Source: Bog-473 sp963745175 (GTDB lineage Bacteria; Actinomycetota; Acidimicrobiia; Acidimicrobiales; RAAP-2). From it: 64,000 bases of DNA. Positions 43,985 to 53,587 of this stretch are shown in pieces. The position numbers were made by a program, and so were the translations under genes. The stretch spans positions 186,001 to 250,000 of the forward strand of contig CAVUWK010000005.1 of assembly GCA_963745175.1 (NCBI GenBank), read 5' to 3'. Under the pieces are notes generated by a model. It was not told where the DNA came from and searched no databases. It was given only the letters and a program-made list of their open reading frames with translations. The number at the start of each line of letters is the position of its first letter. Position 1 is the first letter of the stretch.

Positions 43985-44368
43985 ATGCTCGCCCACGTCT
44001 CCATCCAGTGCGCCGACATGCCGGCCAGCGCCCGGTTCTATGACGCCGTCCTGGCGCCCCTCGGCGGTGGGCGCTCCATGGAGGTCGACGACGCCATCGG
44101 TTACGGCATCCCGCCGTCGGCCGAGTTCTGGATCGGACAACAGCAGACGGGCGACGGCTTCCGCGAGACCCACATCGCCTTCCAGGCCCCCAACCGAGAT
44201 GCGGTGCGGGCCTTCTTCGACGCCGCCCTCGCCACCGGGGCCGAGCCGCTGCACGAGCCACAGCTCTGGCCCCAATACCACCCTGATTACTACGGGGCCT
44301 TCGTGCGCGATCCGGACGGGAACAACATCGAGGCGGTCTGTCACGCCCCCGGGCACACCCCAGGCTGA
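43985..44368 (+). CDS. VOC superfamily protein
   Basis: 127 aa. HVSIQCADMPASARFYDAVLAPLG opens the first module. ETHIAFQAPNRDAVRAFFDAAL opens the second, and FVRDPDGNNIEAVCH closes it with the expected Glu ligand. It resembles the lactoylglutathione-lyase-like group of small glyoxalases. Substrate unknown; divergent from the hypothetical protein at 43929. Confidence 0.88.
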   Translation: MLAHVSIQCADMPASARFYDAVLAPLGGGRSMEVDDAIGYGIPPSAEFWIGQQQTGDGFRETHIAFQAPNRDAVRAFFDAALATGAEPLHEPQLWPQYHPDYYGAFVRDPDGNNIEAVCHAPGHTPG

Positions 44369-44381
44369 CCCGCTCTGCGCC

Positions 44382-45683
44382 CTACGCGTCGACCGTCAGC
44401 GACTCCAACAGGTCGGCGAAGCGCCGCTGCGCATCGGCCCGCCGGGTCGGGATGTGCTCGGTGGGCACCTCGTGCGGCTCGTACCCCTTGAGCACCCGCC
44501 GTGCCACGGTCTGGCGGTGCACCTCGTCGGGCCCGTCGTAGATCCGGGCGGCCCGGGCGGCCCGGTACATGTGCTCGAGGGGGAGATCGCTCGAGAAACC
44601 GAGTGACCCGTGCACCTGGATGGCGCGGTCGATGACGTCGTAGAGCACCTTCGCCCCGAAGTACTTGATCATGGCGATCTCGACCCGGGCCGCCGCCGCC
44701 CCCTCCTGATCCATCTTCCAGGCGGCCTGCAACGTCATGAGGCGGGCGGCCTGCATCTCGGCCATCGAGTCCGCCACCCAGTTCTGGATGGTCTGCTTCT
44801 CGGCCAGCATGGAGCCGTGCGCGTAGCGCGAGACCGCCCGCTCGCACAGCATGTCGAAGGCCCGCCGGGACTGGCCCAGCCAGCGCATGCAGTGGTGGAT
44901 CCGGCCCGGCCCCAAGCGGTGCTGGGCCAGCACGAAGCCAGAGCCCTCGTTCCCGATGAGGTTCCCGGCCGGCACCCGAACGTCGGTGTAGACGATCTCG
45001 GCGTGGTTCCCGAAGCGCCCGTACGGCGTGTGCGGGTCCTCCATGGTCGACACGTCCCGCACGATGTCGACCCCGGGCGTGCCGACGGGCACGATGATCA
45101 TGGACGACCCCTGGTACGGATGGACGTCGGGATTGGTCACCGCCATCACGATCAGGAAGTCCGCCACCGATCCGTTGGAGGTGAACCACTTGTGCCCGTT
45201 GATCACCCACTCGTCGCCGTCCCGGATCGCCGACGTCCGCAACAGCGTCGGATCCGACCCGGCGGTGCCGGGCTCGGTCATGGAGAACGCCGAGCGCAGA
45301 TCCCCGTCCAGCAACGGCTGCAGCCAACGTTCCCGCTGCTCCTGGTTCCCGCTCGCCTCGATCCCCACCGCCAGCAACTCCGCGTTCCCCGAGTCCGGCG
45401 CATTGTTGCCGAACACCACCGGCGCCAGCGGCGACTGCCCCAGGATCTCGTGCATCAATCCGAGCCGCACCTGCCCGAACCCCATCCCGCCCAACGCCGG
45501 CGGCAGGTGCGCCGCCCACAGGCCTTGCGCCTTCACCTGCTCCTGCAGCGGCCGAATGACGACCCGCACCTGGTCGTACGTCAGGTCCAAGGTCTCGAGC
45601 GGGAACACCTCTTCGCGCACGAAGCCACGCATCCACTCCAACTTCTCCTCGAACTCGGGCTCGGTCGAGAAATCCCAGGCCAT
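44382..45683 (-). CDS. Acyl-CoA dehydrogenase family protein
   Basis: 433 aa from the ATG at 45683, preceded by GGGAGGAG; an upstream frame adds 14 residues. FSMTEPGTAGSDPTLLRTSA is the FAD-binding signature 1, and QVHGSLGFSSDLPLEHMYRAARAARIYDGPDEVHRQTVARR the C-terminal signature. The position normally occupied by the Glu catalytic base is not certain, since the family diverges here (IYDGPDEVH). It oxidises a CoA thioester. No beta-oxidation genes lie nearby. Confidence 0.92.
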   Translation of the reverse strand: MAWDFSTEPEFEEKLEWMRGFVREEVFPLETLDLTYDQVRVVIRPLQEQVKAQGLWAAHLPPALGGMGFGQVRLGLMHEILGQSPLAPVVFGNNAPDSGNAELLAVGIEASGNQEQRERWLQPLLDGDLRSAFSMTEPGTAGSDPTLLRTSAIRDGDEWVINGHKWFTSNGSVADFLIVMAVTNPDVHPYQGSSMIIVPVGTPGVDIVRDVSTMEDPHTPYGRFGNHAEIVYTDVRVPAGNLIGNEGSGFVLAQHRLGPGRIHHCMRWLGQSRRAFDMLCERAVSRYAHGSMLAEKQTIQNWVADSMAEMQAARLMTLQAAWKMDQEGAAAARVEIAMIKYFGAKVLYDVIDRAIQVHGSLGFSSDLPLEHMYRAARAARIYDGPDEVHRQTVARRVLKGYEPHEVPTEHIPTRRADAQRRFADLLESLTVDA

Positions 45684-45748
45684 GGCCACTCCTCCCGCTG
45701 CTCCGGCCAACTTCCGGAGGCCCACACCCTGCCACTACCGTGGGCGCC

Positions 45749-46831
45749 GTGACCACCACGAGTCCCGTCGCCTTCCGCCCTCCCTCCGCTGCCGCGGAGC
45801 CGCCGCCCCCTCCCCAAGTCGCTCTGAGTGCGGCGGACCGGACCGTCATTGCCACGGCCGAGCACGCCCTGCTCGACGAGCGTCGCCTCCTGACGGCGCA
45901 CGAGCTGACCGGCCTGGCCGCGCTGCCCGACGGCGCCGTGATGGCGCTGGCCTCCCTGGCCCATCAGGTGCGGCTGGCCTGGTGCGGGCCCGAGGTCGAG
46001 ATCGAGGGCATCCTCTCGGCCAAGACCGGCGGGTGCCCCGAGGACTGCCACTTCTGTTCGCAGTCCTCCCGCTTCGACTCCCCGGTCAAGGCCACGCCTT
46101 TCCTCGATACCGACGAGGTCCTCACGGCCGCCCGCGAGACCGCCGCCCTCGGTGCCAGCGAGTTCTGCATCGTCCTGGCCGTGCGCGGTCCGGACGAGCG
46201 CACGTTGCGGCGAATCCTCGACCTCGTCCCTCTGATCCGTGACGAGACGGGGCTCAACGTTGCCGTGAGCGCCGGCATCCTGACCGATGACCAGGCGCGC
46301 CGCCTGGCCCACGGCGGTGTGCACCGCTACAACCACAACGTCGAGACGGCGCGCTCGTACTTCCCGCGCATCGTCACGACGCACAGCTGGGACGAGCGGG
46401 CCGACACTTGCCGCCTCGTCAAGGCGCACGGAATGGAGCTGTGCTGTGGCGCCCTCATCAACATGGGCGAGACCGACGCCCAGCGCGTCGAGCTGCTCAC
46501 CCAGCTCCAGGAGCTCGACCCGACCGAGGTGCCCCTGAACTTCCTCAACCCCCGGCCCGGCACGCCCCTCGGCGAGCGCCCGGTCCTCAGCCCCTGGGAC
46601 GCCGTCCGCTGGATCGCGCTCTTCCGCCTGGCGCTGCCCTCGGTGATCCTTCGCTACGCCGGCGGCCGCGAGGTGACCCTCCGGGACCTCCAGGCCATCG
46701 GCATGACGGCCGGCATCAACGCCCTCATCGTCGGCAACTACCTGACGACGCTCGGGCGCTCGGCCGGCGAGGACCTCCAGATGCTCGAGGATCTGCGCAT
46801 GCCCATCGGCGCCCTCACCGCCGCCATCTGA
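45749..46831 (+). CDS. bioB: Biotin synthase BioB
   Basis: 360 aa from the GTG at 45749. A TACCGT hexamer at 45736-45741 sits seven bases before it and overlaps the other candidate GTG at 45740, which favours a leaderless start here. The radical-SAM CxxxCxxC is C96, C100, C103 in GCPEDCHFC; GLNVAVSAGILTDDQA, HNVETARSYF and LNFLNPRPGTPLGE are conserved barrel motifs, and the second-cluster residues lie downstream. Converts dethiobiotin to biotin, in the cytoplasm. The N-terminus is Pro-rich and longer than usual. The auxiliary protein BsaP follows 20 bases on. Confidence 0.96.
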   Translation: MTTTSPVAFRPPSAAAEPPPPPQVALSAADRTVIATAEHALLDERRLLTAHELTGLAALPDGAVMALASLAHQVRLAWCGPEVEIEGILSAKTGGCPEDCHFCSQSSRFDSPVKATPFLDTDEVLTAARETAALGASEFCIVLAVRGPDERTLRRILDLVPLIRDETGLNVAVSAGILTDDQARRLAHGGVHRYNHNVETARSYFPRIVTTHSWDERADTCRLVKAHGMELCCGALINMGETDAQRVELLTQLQELDPTEVPLNFLNPRPGTPLGERPVLSPWDAVRWIALFRLALPSVILRYAGGREVTLRDLQAIGMTAGINALIVGNYLTTLGRSAGEDLQMLEDLRMPIGALTAAI

Positions 46832-46851
46832 CCGGTTGGACGTTCGACGGC

Positions 46852-47100
46852 ATGCCCACTCCCCCCGCCGCCGACTCAGCCTCAGTCTCAGCTTCAGACT
46901 CAGCTTCAGACTCAGCTCCAGACTCAGCTCACTGCACGGGCTGCGGCAGTACGACCGCTGAATGCCCGGGATGTGAACGCACGTTTGACCCACCGCGCTT
47001 CTGCCCGGTGTGCGGACGGCGCATGACGGTTACCATCGTGCCTACCGGATGGGTCGCCCGTTGCGCGCAACACGCGGACCGCGAGCTTCGGTCGGCCTAG
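46852..47100 (+). CDS. bsaP: Biotin synthase auxiliary protein BsaP
   Basis: 82 aa. The N-terminus is a Ser/Ala/Asp repeat (SVSASDSASDSAPDSA) encoded by a repeated CAGACTCAGCT-like tract. The C-terminal ~50 residues have CTGCGSTTAECPGCE, then FDPPRFCPVCGRRM and VPTGWVARCAQH, the conserved end of BsaP, a small iron-sulfur protein that supports BioB in actinobacteria (family knowledge). The CxxC groups could hold a cluster. Direct placement after bioB supports the role. Confidence 0.85.
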   Translation: MPTPPAADSASVSASDSASDSAPDSAHCTGCGSTTAECPGCERTFDPPRFCPVCGRRMTVTIVPTGWVARCAQHADRELRSA

Positions 47101-47386
47101 CCACTCTCGCCGCACGCTCCTGCCTGGCCCTCGCAGAAGTGTCGTGGCCCCCTGTCTGGGGCACCATCGTCTGGGTGGTGTCGTGACGATGAGAGCTCGG
47201 CGGAGGGTCCTCGAGTTCCCAGATCTGTCTCAGCCCACGGGTTGTAGAGCGCGGAACCGGGCAAAACAGAACACGTTGCAAGAAACAATTGCATCGCAAG
47301 AGGTTCGATCCCCGGCTTTGGTCGTTGACCTGGTTGCGCTGGGCGACTAACAAAGGGGCCGTAACTCAAAACGGGAGGCTTCATTG
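47101..47386 (+). promoter_or_regulatory. Leader/promoter region of surface-protein copy A
   Basis: About 270 bases from 47119 are duplicated before copy B with one difference noticed (GGGCGAC against GGACGAC near 47341). GGGAGG lies 8 bases before the ATG at 47387, so I start copy A there. A TTGCA-x-CAATTGCA element at ~47277-47295 has dyad character (TGCAA...TTGCA). A tRNA-like stretch (GGTTCGATCCCC) was examined and rejected. The leader is longer than usual for this window, which suggests regulation, but no known riboswitch fits. Confidence 0.5.
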
Positions 47387-50278
47387 ATGTCGCATTACGC
47401 CGCTTCACCGCGTTACGCCGGTGGTCACACGAGTGCACCGCGGCACCGGAAGTTGGCCGCAATGGCTTCGGGAGCCTTGATCGCAGGCTTCATGGCGGTC
47501 CCGGCGCTGGCACCGATCGCCGGCCTTTCGGCCCCGGCCGGGGCGGCGGCACATCACGTCGGACCGAAGGCGCATGCGGCGCCGCACGTGACGCTCCCGG
47601 CAAACGCCGCGCACACCGCTCACACGCAGATCCCCTTCCTCGGCGCCGCGCCGCACCTGGCCGCGGTCGCCGCGACGTTCACCGTCAACACCACGACAGA
47701 TACGCACGATGCGACTCCGGGTGACGGGATCTGCGCGGACTCCGGAGGTCTCTGCTCCTTGCGAGCGGCGATCGAAGAGGCGAACGCCTCCGGCACCGCC
47801 AACCCGGCCATGGGCACGACGGACGTCGTGGTGCCCGCCGGGACCTACACGCTCAGCCTCGGGACCGAGCTCAGCGCGACTGACCCGGCCGGGCTCGACA
47901 TCATCGGTGCCGGGGCGGGAACGACGGTGATTGAGCAGATGGCCAGCCCCACCGCTCGGGTGCTCGACGTGTCGGAAGCGACGTCGACCCTGGGTGCCAA
48001 CGTGATGCTGTCCGGGGTGAGCATCGAGTTCGGCTCGGCTGATGGTTCCCAAGGTGGCGGCATTGCGGTGGAGGACAGCAACGACCTGCTCCAGCTGGTC
48101 AGCGTGATCGTAGCCGGCAATCGCGCCGGTTTCGGCGGTGGCGTCTACAACGACGGCCAGCTCTTCGCGACGAACTCGACGGTCGCTGGCAACGCAGCCG
48201 ACGACAGCAACGGCGAGCCCTTCGGCGGCGGCATCTACAACGTCAACGAAGCGAGCCTGACCAACACCGTGGTCAACAACAACACCGCCAACTCATCGGC
48301 CAACGCCGAGGTCTTCGGTGGCGGTATCAGCAACGACGGCTCTCTGATCATGGAGGGAGGGTCGATCGTGGGGAACTCCATCAGCACCGGCGATGAGGAA
48401 GCATTTGGTGGTGGCCTCTTCAACGACGACCCGGCCGAACTGAGTGGGGTCACGATCAACCTGAACACTGCGACGGCGAGCAGCACCTCAGAAGACGCCT
48501 GGGGCGGCGGCATCTACGCCGACTTCGGATTGGGCTCCATCACCAACTCGTCGATCTCGGGCAACGTGGCCAGCGCCGAGTTCGCCAACGGTGGTGGGAT
48601 CTCCGTCCAAGAGAGCGCCCCGACGATCACCGGCAGCACGCTCGACAACAACCAGGCCAACGGCCATGGGGACGAAGCCTTCGGCGGAGCGATCTCGACC
48701 TACGACGACAGCGGGTCGGTCACCGTCTTGAGTTCGACCCTCTCGGGCAACTCGGCCAACGATGCAACCGACGGAGGCTACGGCGGGGCCATCTTTGCCT
48801 ACGACCAGCCGATCAACGTCAGTGGATCGACCATGGACCACAACACCGCCTCGGGTCCCGACAGCGGCGGCGGCGCCATGTACCTCGAAGAGGGGGGCGA
48901 CGTGAGCAACACGGCCGTCACGAACAACACGGCCGGGAACACCGACGGAGCCTTCGGGGGTGGGATCTACGTGGAGGACTCAGCGCTCGTGCTCACGACC
49001 TCGACCGTCGCCGGGAACTCCGCCAATCTGGGCGGAGGGCTCTACCTCGACGACAACTTGCAGGCGCAGAACTCGACCATCGCCAACAACAGCACGTCGG
49101 GGACCGCCGACCAAGGTGGTGCCATCTTCGACGACGCCGCGGTGAACCTGAGCTTCGTCACCGTGAACGGGAACACCTCTTCGGACGGCTCCGCCATCTT
49201 CAACGACGACGCCGACGGAGGGGTCATCGGCAGCTCCATCGTGCAGGCGTCCTGTGACGCCTTGGCCGGGTCCGAGGCGATCAACTCGGGCGGCCACAAC
49301 GTGCTGGGCGACTCGTCCTGCGTGACGCCGACATCGAGCGACCAGGCCGGGGTCTCCAACTTCAGGCTGACCGGCCTCGGCAACAACGGTGGCCCGACGC
49401 AGACCATGCTGCCCCTGCCGAGCTCCCCGGCCGTCGGGGCGGGTGGCACGGCGTGCCCCCCCACCGATCAGCGAGGGGTGAACCGGCCCCAGGGTGCCGC
49501 CTGTGACTCCGGTGCGGTCGAAATCAACCAGGCCTACTGGATGGTGGCGTCCGACGGCGGCATCTTCACCTTCGGGGGAGCGGGGTTCTTCGGCTCCATG
49601 GGTGGCAAGCCCCTCAACAAGCCGATGGTCGGCATGGCGGCGACGCCCGACGGCAAGGGCTACTGGACCGTCGCCTCTGACGGCGGCATCTTCAGCTTCG
49701 GCGATGCCGTCTTCTTCGGCTCCACCGGCAGCATCCACCTGAACGCCCCGGTCGTCGGCATGGCGGTGACGCCCGACGGTGGTGGCTACTGGCTGGTGGC
49801 TTCCGACGGCGGCATCTTCAACTACGGCGACGCCGGCTTCTTCGGCTCCATGGGCGGCATGCCGCTCAACAAGCCGATGGTCGGCATGGCGGCGTCGGCC
49901 AGCGGTGGCTACTGGATGGTGGCTTCTGACGGCGGCATCTTCAGCTTCGGTCCTGGTGCGGTCTTCCACGGCTCTGCGGGCAGCCTGCATCTCAACGCCC
50001 CGGTGGTCGGCATGGCGGCGACGCCCGACGGCGGTGGTTATTGGACCGTGGCCTCCGACGGAGGCATCTTCAACTACGGCGACGCCGGCTTCTTCGGCTC
50101 CATGGGGGGCAAGCCCCTCAACAAGCCGGTGGTCGGGGTGGCCGGCTCGCCCGTCGGACAGGGCTACTGGCTGGCCGCGACCGACGGTGGCATCTTCGCC
50201 TTCGGCGACGCCGTGTTCCAGGGCTCCATGGGTGGCACGCCACTCAACAAGCCGGTGGTCGGGATCACGTCGACCTGA
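47387..50278 (+). CDS. Large secreted CSLREA / beta-helix / repeat-domain surface protein, copy A (intact)
   Basis: 963 aa. A signal-like helix (~25-50) is followed by a CSLREA-type segment near residue 111 (TPGDGICADSGG, then CSLRAAIEEANASG). A long right-handed parallel beta-helix follows, made of repeats like GGGIYNVNEASLTNTVVNNNTAN. Residues ~655-712 form a choice-of-anchor-Q-like segment (GLGNNGGPTQTMLPLPSSPAV). The last ~248 residues are six GYW-x-ASDGG repeats also present in the GH43-like protein. Likely a cell-surface adhesin or polysaccharide-binding protein; not enzymatic on present evidence. Sits inside the biotin locus between bsaP and the terminator at 50301. Confidence 0.88.
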   Translation: MSHYAASPRYAGGHTSAPRHRKLAAMASGALIAGFMAVPALAPIAGLSAPAGAAAHHVGPKAHAAPHVTLPANAAHTAHTQIPFLGAAPHLAAVAATFTVNTTTDTHDATPGDGICADSGGLCSLRAAIEEANASGTANPAMGTTDVVVPAGTYTLSLGTELSATDPAGLDIIGAGAGTTVIEQMASPTARVLDVSEATSTLGANVMLSGVSIEFGSADGSQGGGIAVEDSNDLLQLVSVIVAGNRAGFGGGVYNDGQLFATNSTVAGNAADDSNGEPFGGGIYNVNEASLTNTVVNNNTANSSANAEVFGGGISNDGSLIMEGGSIVGNSISTGDEEAFGGGLFNDDPAELSGVTINLNTATASSTSEDAWGGGIYADFGLGSITNSSISGNVASAEFANGGGISVQESAPTITGSTLDNNQANGHGDEAFGGAISTYDDSGSVTVLSSTLSGNSANDATDGGYGGAIFAYDQPINVSGSTMDHNTASGPDSGGGAMYLEEGGDVSNTAVTNNTAGNTDGAFGGGIYVEDSALVLTTSTVAGNSANLGGGLYLDDNLQAQNSTIANNSTSGTADQGGAIFDDAAVNLSFVTVNGNTSSDGSAIFNDDADGGVIGSSIVQASCDALAGSEAINSGGHNVLGDSSCVTPTSSDQAGVSNFRLTGLGNNGGPTQTMLPLPSSPAVGAGGTACPPTDQRGVNRPQGAACDSGAVEINQAYWMVASDGGIFTFGGAGFFGSMGGKPLNKPMVGMAATPDGKGYWTVASDGGIFSFGDAVFFGSTGSIHLNAPVVGMAVTPDGGGYWLVASDGGIFNYGDAGFFGSMGGMPLNKPMVGMAASASGGYWMVASDGGIFSFGPGAVFHGSAGSLHLNAPVVGMAATPDGGGYWTVASDGGIFNYGDAGFFGSMGGKPLNKPVVGVAGSPVGQGYWLAATDGGIFAFGDAVFQGSMGGTPLNKPVVGITST

Positions 50279-50300
50279 CGCCAGATCCCCTCAGTCATCC

Positions 50301-50334
50301 AAGCGGCCCGCCCCTCACCGGGGGCGGGCCGCTT
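50301..50334 (+). terminator. Strong hairpin terminator after copy A
   Basis: Arms AAGCGGCCCGCCCC (50301-50314) and GGGGCGGGCCGCTT (50321-50334) pair perfectly over 14 bases with a 6-base loop, 22 bases after the stop. There is no strong U-run, so it may act with Rho or simply stabilise the 3' end. Confidence 0.85.
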
Positions 50335-50671
50335 GCGTTGTGTACCCTCCGTCGGCCATCTGTGCCCGTGGCGGGAACGAGCTCCGCTCGCCCTAACCAC
50401 AGCCCTGCCTGGCCCTCGCAGAAGTGTCGTGGCCCCCTGTCTGGGGCACCATCGTCTGGGTGGTGTCGTGACGATGAGAGCTCGGCGGAGGGTCCTCGAG
50501 TTCCCAGATCTGTCTCAGCCCACGGGTTGTAGAGCGCGGAACCGGGCAAAACAGAACACGTTGCAAGAAACAATTGCATCGCAAGAGGTTCGATCCCCGG
50601 CTTTGGTCGTTGACCTGGTTGCGCTGGACGACTAACAAAGGGGCCGTAACTCAAAACGGGAGGCTTCATTG
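50335..50671. promoter_or_regulatory. Spacer and duplicated leader of copy B
   Basis: Bases 50343-50403 are a 61-base unique spacer. From 50404 the leader of copy A is repeated almost base for base, including GGGAGG before the ATG at 50672. So copy B has its own promoter and ribosome-binding site and can be expressed independently. Confidence 0.8.
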
Positions 50672-52768
50672 ATGTCGCATTACGCCGCTTCACCGCGTTA
50701 CGCCGGTGGTCACACGAGTGCACCGCGGCACCGGAAGTTGGCCGCAATGGCTTCGGGAGCCTTGATCGCAGGCTTCATGGCGGTCCCGGCGCTGGCACCG
50801 ATCGCCGGCCTTTCGGCCCCGGCCGGGGCGGCGGCACATCACGTCGGACCGAAGGCGCATGCGGCGCCGCACGTGACGCTCCCGGCAAACGCCGCGCACA
50901 CCGCTCACACGCAGATCCCCTTCCTCGGCGCCGCGCCGCACCTGGCCGCGGTCGCCGCGACGTTCACCGTCAACACCACGACAGATACGCACGATGCGAC
51001 TCCGGGTGACGGGATCTGCGCGGACTCCGGAGGTCTCTGCTCCTTGCGAGCGGCGATCGAAGAGGCGAACGCCTCCGGCACCGCCAACCCGGCCATGGGC
51101 ACGACGGACGTCGTGGTGCCCGCCGGGACCTACACGCTCAGCCTCGGGACCGAGCTCAGCGCGACTGACCCGGCCGGGCTCGACATCATCGGTGCCGGGG
51201 CGGGAACGACGGTGATTGAGCAGATGGCCAGCCCCACCGCTCGGGTGCTCGACGTGTCGGAAGCGACGTCGACCCTGGGTGCCAACGTGATGCTGTCCGG
51301 GGTGAGCATCGAGTTCGGCTCGGCTGATGGTTCCCAAGGTGGCGGCATTGCGGTGGAGGACAGCAACGACCTGCTCCAGCTGGTCAGCGTGATCGTAGCC
51401 GGCAATCGCGCCGGTTTCGGCGGTGGCGTCTACAACGACGGCCAGCTCTTCGCGACGAACTCGACGGTCGCTGGCAACGCAGCCGACGACAGCAGCGGCG
51501 AGCCCTTCGGCGGCGGCATCTACAACGTCAACGAAGCGAGCCTGACCAACACCGTGGTCAACAACAACACCGCCAACTCATCGGCCAACGCCCCCGTCTT
51601 CGGTGGCGGTATCAGCAACGACGGCTCTCTGGTCATGGAGGGAGGGTCGATCGTGGGGAACTCCATCAGCACCGGCGATGAGTTTGCAGGTGGCGGCGGG
51701 CTCTACAACGACGACCCGACCGAACTGAGTGGGGTCACGATCAACCTGAACACTGCGACGGCGAGCAGCACCTCAGAAGACGCCTACGGCGGCGGCATCT
51801 ACGCCGACTTCGGATTGGCCTCCATCACCAACTCGTCGATCTCGGGCAACGTGGCGAGCGCCGAGTTCGCCAACGGTGGCGGGATCGCCCTCGAACAAAC
51901 CGGCGGCCTGACGATCACGGGCAGCACGCTCGACAGCAACCAGGCCAACGGCCATGGGGACGAAGCCTTCGGCGGAGCGATCTCGACCTACGACGGCGAC
52001 GGGTCGGTCACCGTCTTGAGTTCGACCCTCTCGGGCAACTCGGCCAACGATGCAACCGACGGAGGCTACGGCGGGGCCATCTTTGCCTACGACCAGCCGA
52101 TCAACGTCAGTGGATCGACCATGGACCACAACACCGCCTCGGGTCCCGACAGCGGCGGCGGCGCCATGTACCTCGAAGAGGGGGGCCAGGTGAGCAACAC
52201 GGCCGTCACGAACAACACGGCCGGGAACACCGACGGAGCCTTCGGGGGTGGGATCTACGTGGAGGACTCAGCGCTCGTGCTCACGACCTCGACCGTCGCC
52301 GGGAACTCCGCCAATCTGGGCGGAGGGCTCTACCTCGACGACAACTTGCAGGCGCAGAACTCGACCATCGCCAACAACAGCACGTCGGGGACCGCCGACC
52401 AAGGTGGTGCCATCTTCGACGACGCCGCGGTGAACCTGAGCTTCGTCACCGTGAACGGGAACACCTCTTCGGACGGCTCCGCCATCTTCAACGACGACGC
52501 CGACGGAGGGGTCATCGGCAGCTCCATCGTGCAGGCGTCCTGTGACGCCTTGGCCGGGTCCGAGGCGATCAACTCGGGCGGCCACAACGTGCTGGGCGAC
52601 TCGTCCTGCGTGACGCCGACATCGAGCGACCAGGCCGGGGTCTCCAACTTCAGGCTGACCGGCCTCGGCAACAACGGTGGCCCGACGCAGACCATGCTGC
52701 CCCTGCCGAGCTCCCCGGCCGTCGGGGCGGGTGGCACGGCGTGCCCCCCACCGATCAGCGAGGGGTGA
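50672..52768 (+). CDS. Surface protein copy B, N-terminal fragment (signal, CSLREA, beta-helix)
   Basis: 698 aa from the ATG at 50672. Equivalent to residues 1-~690 of copy A. At 52744-52749 copy B has six C's where copy A has seven, so the frame shifts and ends at TGA (52766-52768) with CPPPISEG. It lacks the six C-terminal repeats. Compared with copy A it has substitutions such as SSGEPF for SNGEPF, ANAPVFGG for ANAEVFGG, and a changed 'GGGIALEQTGGLTIT' block. If the shift is real, it would be a secreted beta-helix lacking its anchor/repeat domain. Confidence 0.82.
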   Translation: MSHYAASPRYAGGHTSAPRHRKLAAMASGALIAGFMAVPALAPIAGLSAPAGAAAHHVGPKAHAAPHVTLPANAAHTAHTQIPFLGAAPHLAAVAATFTVNTTTDTHDATPGDGICADSGGLCSLRAAIEEANASGTANPAMGTTDVVVPAGTYTLSLGTELSATDPAGLDIIGAGAGTTVIEQMASPTARVLDVSEATSTLGANVMLSGVSIEFGSADGSQGGGIAVEDSNDLLQLVSVIVAGNRAGFGGGVYNDGQLFATNSTVAGNAADDSSGEPFGGGIYNVNEASLTNTVVNNNTANSSANAPVFGGGISNDGSLVMEGGSIVGNSISTGDEFAGGGGLYNDDPTELSGVTINLNTATASSTSEDAYGGGIYADFGLASITNSSISGNVASAEFANGGGIALEQTGGLTITGSTLDSNQANGHGDEAFGGAISTYDGDGSVTVLSSTLSGNSANDATDGGYGGAIFAYDQPINVSGSTMDHNTASGPDSGGGAMYLEEGGQVSNTAVTNNTAGNTDGAFGGGIYVEDSALVLTTSTVAGNSANLGGGLYLDDNLQAQNSTIANNSTSGTADQGGAIFDDAAVNLSFVTVNGNTSSDGSAIFNDDADGGVIGSSIVQASCDALAGSEAINSGGHNVLGDSSCVTPTSSDQAGVSNFRLTGLGNNGGPTQTMLPLPSSPAVGAGGTACPPPISEG

Positions 52769-53565
52769 ACCGGCCCCAGGGTGCCGCCTGTGACTCCGGT
52801 GCGGTCGAAATCAACCAGGCCTACTGGATGGTGGCGTCCGACGGCGGCATCTTCACCTTCGGGGGAGCGGGGTTCTTCGGCTCCATGGGTGGCAAGCCCC
52901 TCAACAAGCCGATGGTCGGCATGGCGGCGACGCCCGACGGCAAGGGCTACTGGACCGTCGCCTCTGACGGCGGCATCTTCAGCTTCGGCGATGCCGTCTT
53001 CTTCGGCTCCACCGGCAGCATCCACCTGAACGCCCCGGTCGTCGGCATGGCGGTGACGCCCGACGGTGGTGGCTACTGGCTGGTGGCTTCCGACGGCGGC
53101 ATCTTCAACTACGGCGACGCCGGCTTCTTCGGCTCCATGGGCGGCATGCCGCTCAACAAGCCGATGGTCGGCATGGCGGCGTCGGCCAGCGGTGGCTACT
53201 GGATGGTGGCTTCTGACGGCGGCATCTTCAGCTTCGGTCCTGGTGCGGTCTTCCACGGCTCTGCGGGCAGCCTGCATCTCAACGCCCCGGTGGTCGGCAT
53301 GGCGGCGACGCCCGACGGCGGTGGTTATTGGACCGTGGCCTCCGACGGAGGCATCTTCAACTACGGCGACGCCGGCTTCTTCGGCTCCATGGGGGGCAAG
53401 CCCCTCAACAAGCCGGTGGTCGGGGTGGCCGGCTCGCCCGTCGGACAGGGCTACTGGCTGGCCGCGACCGACGGTGGCATCTTCGCCTTCGGCGACGCCG
53501 TGTTCCAAGGCTCCATGGGTGGCACGCCACTCAACAAGCCGGTGGTCGGGATCACGTCGACCTGA
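52741..53565 (+). CDS. Surface protein copy B, C-terminal fragment (repeat domain)
   Basis: 274 aa if initiated at the GTG at 52741, which overlaps the end of the first part by 28 bases. It begins PPTDQRGVNRPQ, then repeats the AYWMVASDGGIFTFG-type units as in copy A. There is no signal peptide or ribosome-binding site, so it is unlikely to be exported alone. More probably it is made only when slippage restores the frame, or the split is a sequencing artefact. Confidence 0.7.
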   Translation: MPPTDQRGVNRPQGAACDSGAVEINQAYWMVASDGGIFTFGGAGFFGSMGGKPLNKPMVGMAATPDGKGYWTVASDGGIFSFGDAVFFGSTGSIHLNAPVVGMAVTPDGGGYWLVASDGGIFNYGDAGFFGSMGGMPLNKPMVGMAASASGGYWMVASDGGIFSFGPGAVFHGSAGSLHLNAPVVGMAATPDGGGYWTVASDGGIFNYGDAGFFGSMGGKPLNKPVVGVAGSPVGQGYWLAATDGGIFAFGDAVFQGSMGGTPLNKPVVGITST

Positions 53566-53587
53566 CGCCAGATCCCCTCAGTCATCC

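Larger units (their letters stand above)
47119..50342. repeat. Long direct repeat, copy A (~3.22 kb)
   Basis: Begins at CCTGCCTGGCCC and runs through the leader, the complete gene and the hairpin terminator. Copy B starts 3,285 bases later after a 61-base unique spacer. The flanking sequences diverge immediately outside both ends. The ends coincide with the transcription unit, as expected for duplication of a whole regulated gene. Confidence 0.92.

Noticed and set aside
47225..47345. tRNA-like sequence in the surface-protein leader (GTAGAGCGC ... GGTTCGATCCCC)
   Set aside because: The D-loop and T-loop look-alikes are there, but acceptor and T-stem arms do not pair and no anticodon arm fits. 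The same sequence is duplicated before copy B, as expected for a leader.
47405..48052. Antisense frames that occur identically in both surface-protein copies
   Set aside because: They repeat only because the DNA is duplicated, and have no start signals or domains.
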